64,000 bases of DNA from Shouchella clausii (GTDB lineage: Bacteria; Bacillota; Bacilli; Bacillales; Bacillaceae_D): the NCBI RefSeq assembly GCF_002250115.1, contig NZ_CP019985.1, positions 2,542,001 through 2,606,000 of the forward strand. The letters run 5' to 3'. The position numbers were made by a program, and so were the translations under genes. Shown here piece by piece: positions 42,657 through 51,900 of the stretch. Below the pieces are notes generated by a model. It was not told the origin of the DNA, did not search any database, and saw only the letters and a list, made by a program, of their open reading frames with translations. Each line of letters begins with the position of its first letter. The stretch's first letter is position 1.

Positions 42657-43408
42657 TGGAGACCAACAAACTCCCCACAACGTGGCTCGATACAAAGGCG
42701 ATCCGCGCCTACCGTCAACAAGCGCAATCCTATAGTACGAAAGAAGATCTTTGGTCTTGGTATGTATTGCGGCGTCTCTCCATCTATGTCACAATTGTGT
42801 TTTTAAAGTGGAAATGGACGCCAAATGCAGTAAGCTGGATGAGCGCTTTCTTTGTGGCTTTCTCGGGTTTTTGGCTATTGCAGGCTACTCCAGCTGCATG
42901 TATTGTTGCTTTTTTCTGTTATAACATAGGCTATTTGTTTGATTGCGTCGATGGTGAAATGGCGAGAATTTCCAATAACACATCAAAAAAAGGCTACTTT
43001 ATTGACTTGCTCATCCAAGGAGCAACGCTCCCTGTGTATTTAGCTATGCCATTGTCACTTATGGTGGCGTTAGAATATGTACAATTGGATTCAGTCGGGC
43101 GAGGTATTCTGTATCTGCTCATCGTTTTAATCATTATGGCGTTATTCGTACCGATTGCCTACCAGCTTACACATTCGCAAGCGCCAAATGCACGTGACCC
43201 AGTCAATAAAATTCGTACAAAAGGGCTTCTATTTGAGGCCGCTGGTGTGTTGTTAGGTTTGCCAGGTTTCTTTTTCGTCTTGGCGCTAATTACGTTGGTG
43301 ACAGGAATTCAGCCTACAGCTGCGCAAAGTTGGTATATCGGCGGCTTTTTGCTCGTGTTTGCCTTAAAAGTATGTGCCCGTTTTTTCTTGACGGTACGAA
43401 GCTTTTAA
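42656..43408 (+). CDS. CDP-alcohol phosphatidyltransferase family membrane protein, altered motif
   Basis: 250 residues; ATG overlaps the previous stop (TAATG). About five or six helices. The family motif D-x2-DG-x2-AR-x8-G-x3-D-x3-D is present as DCVDGEMAR...GYFID-LLIQ: the last Asp, the proposed catalytic base, is Gln. Members use CDP-diacylglycerol, CDP-choline or similar donors. Tight coupling to a CDP-glycerol enzyme and proximity to tagD suggest a role in the same polymer, but its reaction is uncertain. Confidence 0.82.
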   Translation: METNKLPTTWLDTKAIRAYRQQAQSYSTKEDLWSWYVLRRLSIYVTIVFLKWKWTPNAVSWMSAFFVAFSGFWLLQATPAACIVAFFCYNIGYLFDCVDGEMARISNNTSKKGYFIDLLIQGATLPVYLAMPLSLMVALEYVQLDSVGRGILYLLIVLIIMALFVPIAYQLTHSQAPNARDPVNKIRTKGLLFEAAGVLLGLPGFFFVLALITLVTGIQPTAAQSWYIGGFLLVFALKVCARFFLTVRSF

Positions 43409-43542
43409 TTCTACCGGATTTCCCCAAGAAATTACAAAATGCTTGCCTGTAAAATATGCTATACTGATACTATTGCAAACTAAGTGTAGAATCGACTCGA
43501 ACGATAGAAGAACCGCTACAGTGACCATAGGAGGAGAGCATC

Positions 43543-43941
43543 TTGAAAAAAGTAATTACGTACGGAACGTTTGATTTGCTCCATTGGGGCCATATTAATT
43601 TACTAAAACGGGCGAAAGATTTAGGTGACTATTTGATTGTCGCCATTTCATCTGACGAATTTAATGCCCTTAAACAAAAAGAAGCGTACCACAGTTTTGA
43701 AAACCGCAAAATGATCCTTGAAGCGATCCGTTATGTGGATGAAGTCATCCCTGAAAACACATGGGAGCAAAAAGTGGAAGACGTACAAAAATATGATATC
43801 GATGTCTTTGTCATGGGAGACGATTGGAGAGGCAAATTCGATTTCTTAAAAGAGTATTGCGAAGTAGTCTATTTGCCGCGTACTGCTGGTATTTCGACGA
43901 CAAAAATTAAGACGGAATTGCTAGAGGCGAAGCAAGGATAA
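43543..43941 (+). CDS. tagD: Glycerol-3-phosphate cytidylyltransferase
   Basis: 132 residues, the usual TagD length. Makes CDP-glycerol from CTP and glycerol-3-phosphate. Motifs: YGTFDLLHWGHINLLKRAK (H-x-G-H), the RYVDEVIPE segment, and RTAGISTTKIK. It supplies the donor for both glycerophosphotransferases nearby. An extended -10 (TGCTATACT, 43457-43465) lies upstream and a terminator downstream, so it is probably expressed separately too. Confidence 0.96.
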   Translation: MKKVITYGTFDLLHWGHINLLKRAKDLGDYLIVAISSDEFNALKQKEAYHSFENRKMILEAIRYVDEVIPENTWEQKVEDVQKYDIDVFVMGDDWRGKFDFLKEYCEVVYLPRTAGISTTKIKTELLEAKQG

Positions 43942-43972
43942 ATTCCCATTTAGAATTTCATACTAAGAAAGG

Positions 43973-44018
43973 GAGCTCCATGCTTTAATTTAGATTGAGT
44001 GTGGAGCTCATTTTTTTT
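43973..44018 (+). terminator. Terminator after tagD
   Basis: GAGCTCCA (43973-43980) pairs with TGGAGCTC (44002-44009); eight T follow after one A. Confidence 0.88.
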
Positions 44019-44040
44019 CGAGGAAGGTGGCTTTATATAT

Positions 44041-46209
44041 ATGTACGAAATAAGCATTGTCACACCTGTAAGCCAACAAGACGAGAAATACATAAAACGT
44101 TGCTATGAATCAGTAAAAGGGCAATTACAAGCAAACGTTGAATGGATTGTCATTTTAGAAGGGGATTCCCCCTTGGCAGAACAAGTTCAATTGGAGAACA
44201 GAGAAAATTCCAATGTGGATGTAAAAGTTGTAGTGGACACTGAATTAAAAAATGTCAACGAAAAGCGTAATAAAGGCATTGAGGTAGCAACAGGGGAATA
44301 CCTCTATTTTTTAGATGTCGATGATTTGCTGCATGAGCACACCTTATATGTACTATTGGAGTCAGCAAAGTCCAATAGTGACTCTTACGATGTGGTACTT
44401 GGAGCAATGAAAGAAACGAACGTGTCCGTTCATCTACCTTCTTCTTATAGCAGGATGTTGAAGCGCCTTTTAGAAAACAGAATAGCGAAGCCGAAAACAC
44501 TAGCGGTAAAAAAATACCGTGCTTCTGCTCTCAACACTCTTTTTAAGCGGGATTTCATTCTTGAGCATGGCATTTATTTTGAGGAGAATGTCCTTGGCTT
44601 TAGTGATATTTTGTTTACTTCACAAGCGTACACCAAAACGACGAAGGCCGTCGTGTACGACAAGGATGCCATTTATTTAAAATTGATCCGCAATGATCCA
44701 ATTAATGACCCGTCTATTGCGCAAGCGTTAAACGGCATTGAATGGTATCCGCAATCAATGGCACAAGCAATCGCTTCATTAGAAGACGGTCAACCGTTCA
44801 AAAACGTTTTGCTTAAACGATTTTTAAAGGCTTACCATTATAAGTATTTAAACGGGATTTATAATGATGATCCAGATGACGTATATAAGGGCATTTGGGC
44901 TGACGCATTCAAACGAATCGGGCTAGACCAATTTTCTTTTAGCCGCTCAATCCATCAAAAAGAAATCCAACATTTGTGTGAAGGCCATTATAATAAGGCG
45001 GCCCGAATGGCGAATAGGCGCTTGAATTTCCGTACGTTGAAGAAGATTAAAAAGAAACCAGGGTCATATCGGCGGGTTCTTTATCAAAAATGGTTTACAA
45101 AGAAACTGGCCATCAAGAAAGACTATATTTTGTATGAGAGCTTTTTAGGGAGAAACTATTCAGATAGCCCAAAATACATTTATGAGTATTTAAATCGCAC
45201 CTATCCGGGTAAATACAAACATATATGGGTTTTTAATGATCCAGAGAGAGAAGAGCCTAAAGGGGTCGTGAAAGTAAAACGCTTTGGTTTAAAACATTTG
45301 TACTTTATGGCGAGAGCGAAATTCCACGTAAATAATATGCGTCAACCTAAATGGTTTGTTAAACGGCCTGGACAAGTATTTCTTGCAACTTGGCATGGAA
45401 CCCCTTTAAAAAAGTTAGTATTTGATATGAATGAAGTACATTCAGCTAACCCGAATTATAAAAAAGATTTCTATCTCCAATCGAGGGCGTGGGACTATCT
45501 TGTCTCTGCGAACCATTATTCGACTGAGATATTCAAACGGGCGTTCATGTTTGATAACGAGATATTGGAACATGGCTATCCAAGGAATGATTTGCTTTAT
45601 GCAGAAAATAAAGAACAAATCGCAGAGCAGCTGAAAGCTAAACTGCAGTTGCCAAAAGACAAAAAAATTGTCCTTTATGCTCCTACTTGGCGCGACGATG
45701 AATTTTACAAACCAGGGCAATACAAATTTAAGTTACAACTTGATCTGGAAAAATTAAAAGCAGCGCTAGGGGATGAGTATTTCTTTATGATCCGCACTCA
45801 TTATTTTATAGCGGACAAGTTGGATTTCTCCGGGGTCGAGGATTTTGTCTATAATGCTTCACAATACGATGATGTGACCGAGCTTTATTTGTTGGCGGAT
45901 GTTCTAATTACTGACTATTCGTCTGTCTTCTTTGATTATGCAAACTTAAAACGACCGATCTTGTTCTTTACTTACGACCTTGAGAAGTACCGAGATACGT
46001 TGAGAGGTTTCTACATTGACCTTGAATCAGACGTGCCTGGCCCATTATTGAAGACAACCGATGAAATTATTGCTGCATTAGCAAACTTGAACGAAACCAA
46101 GGAGCTTTATAGGGACAGAATAGAAAAATTCTATGATGAATATTGTCACTTGGATGATGGCCGTGCCTCTGAAAAAATTGCTGAAAAAGTGATTGTTTCT
46201 GCAAAATAA
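44041..46209 (+). CDS. GT2 glycosyltransferase fused to CDP-glycerol glycerophosphotransferase (TagF-like)
   Basis: 722 residues from ATG 44041 (GAGGAAGGTGG upstream). The N-terminal GT-A domain (about 1-220) has YEISIVTPVSQQDEKYIKRC and FLDVDDLLHEHT with a D-x-D-type motif. The C-terminal TagF domain (from about 350) has TWHGTPLKKLVFDM, YPRNDLLY, YAPTWRDDEF and LLADVLITDYSSVFFDYA. A single chain with both activities is known from teichoic/capsular polymer enzymes and would make alternating sugar-glycerol phosphate units or a primed chain (inference). It lies after the tagD terminator. Confidence 0.92.
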   Translation: MYEISIVTPVSQQDEKYIKRCYESVKGQLQANVEWIVILEGDSPLAEQVQLENRENSNVDVKVVVDTELKNVNEKRNKGIEVATGEYLYFLDVDDLLHEHTLYVLLESAKSNSDSYDVVLGAMKETNVSVHLPSSYSRMLKRLLENRIAKPKTLAVKKYRASALNTLFKRDFILEHGIYFEENVLGFSDILFTSQAYTKTTKAVVYDKDAIYLKLIRNDPINDPSIAQALNGIEWYPQSMAQAIASLEDGQPFKNVLLKRFLKAYHYKYLNGIYNDDPDDVYKGIWADAFKRIGLDQFSFSRSIHQKEIQHLCEGHYNKAARMANRRLNFRTLKKIKKKPGSYRRVLYQKWFTKKLAIKKDYILYESFLGRNYSDSPKYIYEYLNRTYPGKYKHIWVFNDPEREEPKGVVKVKRFGLKHLYFMARAKFHVNNMRQPKWFVKRPGQVFLATWHGTPLKKLVFDMNEVHSANPNYKKDFYLQSRAWDYLVSANHYSTEIFKRAFMFDNEILEHGYPRNDLLYAENKEQIAEQLKAKLQLPKDKKIVLYAPTWRDDEFYKPGQYKFKLQLDLEKLKAALGDEYFFMIRTHYFIADKLDFSGVEDFVYNASQYDDVTELYLLADVLITDYSSVFFDYANLKRPILFFTYDLEKYRDTLRGFYIDLESDVPGPLLKTTDEIIAALANLNETKELYRDRIEKFYDEYCHLDDGRASEKIAEKVIVSAK

Positions 46210-46248
46210 AGGCCATCTATTAAGAGGTGCAGATAGGAGTGGGGAAAA

Positions 46249-47793
46249 ATGGGTATCTTCAATTTATTCTCTAAAAAGGAAGATGAAAAAGCGTACTACA
46301 ACAAGGTGGATTACTCGATATTAAATGAAGCAGCGCTTAAGAACGACACGAAGGTGTCTGTAGTAGTGCCTGTATATAATGCGATCGCCTACTTAGAGAA
46401 GACGGTTGATTCGATTATTAAGCAAACGATTGGGTTTGAAAACATAACTTGCATCCTTGTCGACGATGGTTCAAATGACGGATCAAGGGAATTGTTGAAG
46501 AGTTACTCAGAAACCTACAAAAATATCGTTAGCATTTTCCTGGAAACGAACACCGGTACCCCAGCGTTTCCGAGGAACTTGGGAACGCATTTGGCAAATT
46601 CGAAGTACATTATGTATGTAGACGCCGATGATTGGCTTTCGTTAGATGGCATTCAAATTTTGTATGACTTGTTAGAAGAGACAAATGGAAAGTATGCCGT
46701 TGGAAAGTCGATTCAAGTTGACTCAAAAGGACAAAAGGTTATTGGAAGATACGAATCGAGTAAAGTCAGGCACAATGTCTCACCTTTTTCGATCAAGCAT
46801 TTGTTTTACCATTTAGGGCCAAGAGCGCGGATGATGAGTTTAGATTTAATCAAACATCATAAAATCCGTTATCCAGAAATGAAGTTTGCTGAGGACAAGC
46901 AATTTTTTATAGATGTGATTTTGGCTGCAGGAGAAATCTCGACAACGACTGAGACGATTTATTATTTAAATCGAATCGATGACAACGATTCTCTGACAAA
47001 ACAAACGGATATTGGCGAGAAAATGGACTCGAACATTAAAGTTTTAAAATACGTATTAAATAAGAAGCTGGAGCCGGAAAAAGAAAAAAACATCGTCAAC
47101 CGCTTAATTGAATTTGACTGCATTACGAGGCTTTTTGACCGGAAACACTTTGTAAAAAGCAAAGATAAACAACTGTATTATGCCAAATTCCATGAGGCAA
47201 TGGGCATTTTCAAAAAGGCCAAACGCCCTTATGAAATTAGAGAGACGATTATTAAGCCAATAAACGTTATTTATTTTGATTTGGCAATGGCAAAGGATTA
47301 TGGCACGCTAGAAGCATTGGCAAAATGGTCGAAAAAAGGTGGAGAAACAAAACAGATTATAGAGAACGGGCTTCCTTACAATGTTGCCGTATTGGAAAAT
47401 GGGAAAGAAATGAAGATTCCCGTTCGGTTAAAAGCAGAATTGGATACAGAAATGCAAGACCAAGAAAAAATCCAACTGAAAATTAAACTGACTGGCCATT
47501 CCCTGTCTCCGATTGAAGGAGTTGCCTTAATAGACAGGGCCAATGTGGACAACGTCTACCAGCTACCGAATGCAGTAAAACAGAAAGAGGACTCTGTGGT
47601 AGTTTCACTGAAAATGGAAGAATTAAACGTTCTTCCAAAAGGCTCATACGAGTTTGCCCTGATGTATGACGACTATGAAAAGAAACTAGTTAAAAAACGA
47701 ACGGAAACCACATTGACCGCTAAACTTGATAACGGCAAAAAGTTTAATCTGTATAAAACAATCAACAACAATATAGGCGTTAAAGTAAAATAA
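46249..47793 (+). CDS. GT2 glycosyltransferase, TarS/TarQ-like (polymer-decorating)
   Basis: 514 residues. GT-A core: [50 protein letters not shown] (D-x-D) and the late [13 protein letters not shown] acid region. A C-terminal extension (about 330-514) is beta-rich, as in TarS-type wall teichoic acid glycosyltransferases that add GlcNAc to the chain. It is 39 bases after the TagF fusion, supporting a role in decorating its product. Confidence 0.85.
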   Translation: MGIFNLFSKKEDEKAYYNKVDYSILNEAALKNDTKVSVVVPVYNAIAYLEKTVDSIIKQTIGFENITCILVDDGSNDGSRELLKSYSETYKNIVSIFLETNTGTPAFPRNLGTHLANSKYIMYVDADDWLSLDGIQILYDLLEETNGKYAVGKSIQVDSKGQKVIGRYESSKVRHNVSPFSIKHLFYHLGPRARMMSLDLIKHHKIRYPEMKFAEDKQFFIDVILAAGEISTTTETIYYLNRIDDNDSLTKQTDIGEKMDSNIKVLKYVLNKKLEPEKEKNIVNRLIEFDCITRLFDRKHFVKSKDKQLYYAKFHEAMGIFKKAKRPYEIRETIIKPINVIYFDLAMAKDYGTLEALAKWSKKGGETKQIIENGLPYNVAVLENGKEMKIPVRLKAELDTEMQDQEKIQLKIKLTGHSLSPIEGVALIDRANVDNVYQLPNAVKQKEDSVVVSLKMEELNVLPKGSYEFALMYDDYEKKLVKKRTETTLTAKLDNGKKFNLYKTINNNIGVKVK

Positions 47794-47845
47794 CCGAGAC
47801 CAATCAAAAAGGTGTAATGGCCTGCCGGTAAAGGAGTTTTTCGAA

Positions 47846-48730
47846 ATGAAACCAATCAAAAAAGCAATCATTCCAGCAGCTGGCCTAGGAACGCGTTTCC
47901 TGCCAGCCACAAAAGCAATGCCAAAAGAAATGTTGCCAATTGTTGACAAGCCGACGATTCAATACATTGTTGAAGAAGCGATTGAGTCAGGAATTGAAGA
48001 CATTATTATCGTTACTGGAAAAGGCAAACGCGCAATTGAAGACCACTTCGACCATGCGTTTGAACTCGAAGAAAACCTTGCGAAAAAAGAAAAGTTTGAG
48101 CTTCTTGAAGCGGTACAACAAGCAGGCAAAGTCGATATTCATTACATTCGCCAAAAAGAGCCGAAAGGGCTTGGCCACGCGGTTTGGTGCGCTCGCAAAT
48201 TCATTGGCAATGAGCCGTTTGCAGTTTTGCTTGGCGATGACATTGTCCAACACGAGAAGCCGTGCTTAAAACAGCTCATTGAACAATATGAGGAAAAACA
48301 AGCGAGTATTATAGGCGTCCAGCAAGTTCCTAGAGAAGAAACAAACCGGTATGGAATCATTGACCCAGCAAACCAAGAAGGGCGCTTGTATGGCGTTAGC
48401 CGCTTTGTTGAGAAGCCAAAAGTGGAAGAGGCACCTTCGAACTTGGCGATTTTAGGACGCTATTTGTTGACACCAGAAATCTTTGCCCATTTAGAAAAAC
48501 AAGAGACGGGCGCAGGCGGAGAAATTCAGCTTACCGACGCGATTCAAAAGTTAAACGAAGAACAACAAGTCTATGCCTACGATTTTGAAGGCAAGCGCTA
48601 CGACGTGGGTGAAAAACTAGGGTTTGTGTTAACAACATTAGAATTTGCTATGCAGCGTGAAGAGCTTAAACCAGCGCTGATTAAAAAAATGAAAGAGTAT
48701 CTCGAACTCGAAAACATGCTCAAACAGTGA
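47846..48730 (+). CDS. gtaB: UTP-glucose-1-phosphate uridylyltransferase
   Basis: 294 residues. Motifs [26 protein letters not shown] (nucleotide binding; first part), [19 protein letters not shown] and EIQLTDAIQ are those of GtaB/GalU. It makes UDP-glucose for glycosylation of wall polymers and glycolipids. Last plus-strand gene of the envelope cluster; a terminator follows. Confidence 0.95.
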   Translation: MKPIKKAIIPAAGLGTRFLPATKAMPKEMLPIVDKPTIQYIVEEAIESGIEDIIIVTGKGKRAIEDHFDHAFELEENLAKKEKFELLEAVQQAGKVDIHYIRQKEPKGLGHAVWCARKFIGNEPFAVLLGDDIVQHEKPCLKQLIEQYEEKQASIIGVQQVPREETNRYGIIDPANQEGRLYGVSRFVEKPKVEEAPSNLAILGRYLLTPEIFAHLEKQETGAGGEIQLTDAIQKLNEEQQVYAYDFEGKRYDVGEKLGFVLTTLEFAMQREELKPALIKKMKEYLELENMLKQ

Positions 48731-48778
48731 ACGTGTAATAGGCAATTTGACGGTTCAGATTGCCACATGGAAGCATGG

Positions 48779-48811
48779 AAGCCTGTCAACGTACTCGTTG
48801 GCAGGCTTTTG
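48779..48811 (+). terminator. Terminator of gtaB
   Basis: AAGCCTGTCAACG pairs with CGTTGGCAGGCTT around a four-base loop (one G-T), then TT. A second, weaker GGCAAT/ATTGCC hairpin lies at 48741-48764. Confidence 0.8.
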
Positions 48812-48875
48812 CAGTATACGGAAGTGTAGTGATCAAAGACAGTGTTGCCCGATCGGAAAAAGGCTCTAATTTAAA

Positions 48876-48907
48876 GAGCGAGGCAACTAGAATTAGTTGC
48901 CTCGCTC
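48876..48907. terminator. Terminator hairpin at the end of the glucosaminidase gene
   Basis: GAGCGAGGCAACT and AGTTGCCTCGCTC form a perfect 13-base-pair stem. The minus strand continues with TTTAAATT and the plus strand with TCTCTGTTTT, so it could act in both directions. Confidence 0.75.
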
Positions 48908-48915
48908 TCTCTGTT

Positions 48916-51900
48916 TTAATGAAGCACTGCAGCGAGTGCTTCAACCGCAATCCAGCCTTCAACGCCGTTCGCTTTTACTTTTACAAAATCAGTGTCTTCC
49001 TCAAGAATCTCGATCATATCATCTTCGAAAAGTTCAAGTAGTTGTTCGGAATTGCTAGAGGCTTCACTAAATAAGAGCGTGTTTTCCGTCAGTTGAATTT
49101 TTTTGCCAACTGCTGTTTGCTGCTCTTCCGTTGCTTCTGAAGGTTCCTCGTCTTGTTCTGAAGACGCTTCAGCCTCTTCTGGTGATGCCTCATCTTCGTC
49201 GCCTGCTACATCTGATTCTTCTTCTTCTTGTTCTTGAACAAATTCACTGTTTTCGTCAGCTTCATTGTTTTCAGTTGTACCGCTAACTGGACTGTCTTGG
49301 TCTTCGGAGGTACGATCAGTATCGCCATGTTCTTCCTCCGCTACCTGTTCCGCTAGATCTTGTTCTTCTGTGCTAGTGTCCGTTTCTAGATCTTGTTCTT
49401 CTGCGCCAGTGTCCGTTTCTGGATCTTGTTCTTCTGTGCTAGTGTCCGTTTCTGGATCTTGCTCTTCTGTGCTAGCGTCAGTTTCTGAATCTTGCTCTTC
49501 TGTGCTAGCGTCCGTTTCTAGATCTTGTTCTTCCTTGGTAGCGTCAGTTTCAGGATTTTGTGGCTCTTCTAGGCTGCTTTCATCAGAGGAGTCGTTCTCT
49601 TCAGAAGGAGCGTCTTCCGATGTTGGTAAGTCGCTTTCTTCGTTTTCAGCGTTGTTTTCCGTGCCAGTCGTTTCGCTAGCTTGCTCATTTTCATCAACTA
49701 CAAGGTCGTCTTCTTTAACTGCGTCGTCATTTGCCTCGCCTGAGTGAAGATCAGTGTCGCTCTCATCGATTGCTGGCTCTTCAGCGTTTTCGTCTGTGTC
49801 TAGTTCTTTGTCAGGTGAAACAGCTTGTGTTGGCTCTTCTTCGTTATTAGCAAGGTTGTCTTGCTCTTGGTTGCCATCGCTTTCAGGAACGTCTTGTTTG
49901 TCTTCTTCTTTTTCATCTTCATCAGCAGGCTGTTGTTTCTCTGATTGACTGTTTTCAGAATCGGCAACATCATTTTCCTCGTTCACAATGTCAGTCACGC
50001 TTTCGTTCGCTTCCTCGTTTGGTTCCATTTCTGGAGCAATGGATGCGAATGAGAAAGTACGTGCCATGACTTGGACAGTCGGTTTCGCCTCTGTTAGCTT
50101 AACGTATTGGGAAGAGACCCAGCCCGTTTGTGAGCCAACTTTAACATAGTACCAGCTGCCTTGTTTCTTTAAGATGTCTAGCTGTTGACCATTGTTCAAA
50201 GTTGTCATAATCTTGCTCGATGTATTTGGTTCAACGCGAAGGTTTAGACGTGCTGTCGTTGTCCCTCTATCGATAACCGTCTCAACTGCCTCTGTTTTGG
50301 CTTGATTGTTGCTCACGTTCAAGTAATCAGCTGATACCCAACCAGTCCGGTTGCCTGCTTTAACTTGGTACCAACCGCCTTGCTTTTTGAGCAACTCAAC
50401 TTTTTGCCCTTTGTTAAGAGTCGTAATAATGCTGTGGTTCGTGCCAGCACCAGACCGCAAGTTAAGCCGTGCTGTCGTTGTAGCAGAGCCGATCGAAGGA
50501 GCACTATCAGCATTGCTAGAGCCGTTAACATTTAAGTAATCAGCCGATACCCAACCAGTCCGGTTGCCCGCTTTAACTTGATACCAACCGCCTTGCTTTT
50601 TGAGCAACTCGACTTTTTGCCCTTTGTCAAGAGTCGTAATGATGCTATGGTTTGTGCCTGCACCAGAGCGCAAGTTAAGGCGCGCAGTTGTTGTGGCCGA
50701 GCCGATCGAAGGAGCACTATCAGCATTGCTAGAGCCGTTAACATTTAAGTAATCAGCCGATACCCAACCAGTCCGGCTGCCTGCTTTAACTTGGTACCAA
50801 CCACCTTGCTTTTTGAGCAACTCGACTTTTTGCCCTTTGTCAAGAGTCGTAATGATGCTGTGGTTTGTGCCTGCACCGGAACGCAAGTTAAGGCGCGCAG
50901 TGGTTGTGGCAGAACCGATAGAAGGAGCGTTGTCGACATTGCCAGAGCCGTTGACATTTAAGTAATCAGCAGAAACCCATCCTGTCCGGTTGCCTGCTTT
51001 AACTTGGTACCAACCACCTTGCTTTTTAAGCAACTCAACTTTTTGCCCTTTGGCAAGAGTCGTAATGATGCTGTGGTTTGTGCCTGCACCGGAACGCAAG
51101 TTAAGGCGCGCAGTTGTTGTGGCAGAGCCGATAGAAGGAGCGTTGTCGACATTGCCAGAGCCGTTGACATTTAAGTAATCAGCAGAAACCCATCCTGTCC
51201 GGTTGCCTGCTTTAACTTGGTACCAACCACCTTGCTTTTTAAGCAACTCAACTTTTTGCCCTTTGGCAAGAGTCGTAATGATGCTATGGTTTGTGCCTGC
51301 ACCAGAGCGCAAGTTAAGGCGCGCCGTTGTTGTGGCAGAGCCGATAGAAGGAGCGTTGTCGACATTGCCAGAGCCGTTGACATTTAAGTAATCAGCGGAA
51401 ACCCATCCTGTCCGGCTGCCCGCTTTAACTTGGTACCAACCACCTTGCTTTTTGAGCAACTCGACTTTTTGCCCTTTGGCAAGAGTCGTGATGATGCTAT
51501 GGTTTGTGCCTGCACCGGAACGCAAGTTAAGGCGCGCCGTTGTTGTGGCAGAACCGATAGAAGGAGCGTTGTCGACATTGCCAGAGCCGTTGACATTTAA
51601 GTAATCAGCGGAAACCCATCCTGTCCGGCTGCCTGCTTTAACTTGGTACCAACCACCTTGCTTTTTAAGCAACTCGACTTTTTGCCCTTTGGCAAGAGTC
51701 GTAATGATGCTGTGGTTTGTGCCTGCACCAGAGCGCAAGTTAAGGCGCGCAGTGGTTGTGGCCGAACCGAGGGAAGGAGACTCTTTGTCCTCTCCATTGC
51801 TTGTAATTTTGACATAATCAGCCGATACCCAACCAGATTGGTGGCCAGCGCGGACGCGGTACCAGTTTCCTTCTTTTTTGAGGATTTCAAGCTTTTGTCC

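Noticed and set aside
49265-49747. 160-codon plus-strand Ser-rich ORF
   Set aside because: Antisense of the acidic repeat region; GAA/GAC-rich codons read backwards give Ser/Val runs. No SD.
50290-51785. Evenly spaced repeats that might suggest a CRISPR array
   Set aside because: The 213-bp period is fully coding (SH3b domains), units are contiguous and there are no spacers or cas genes.
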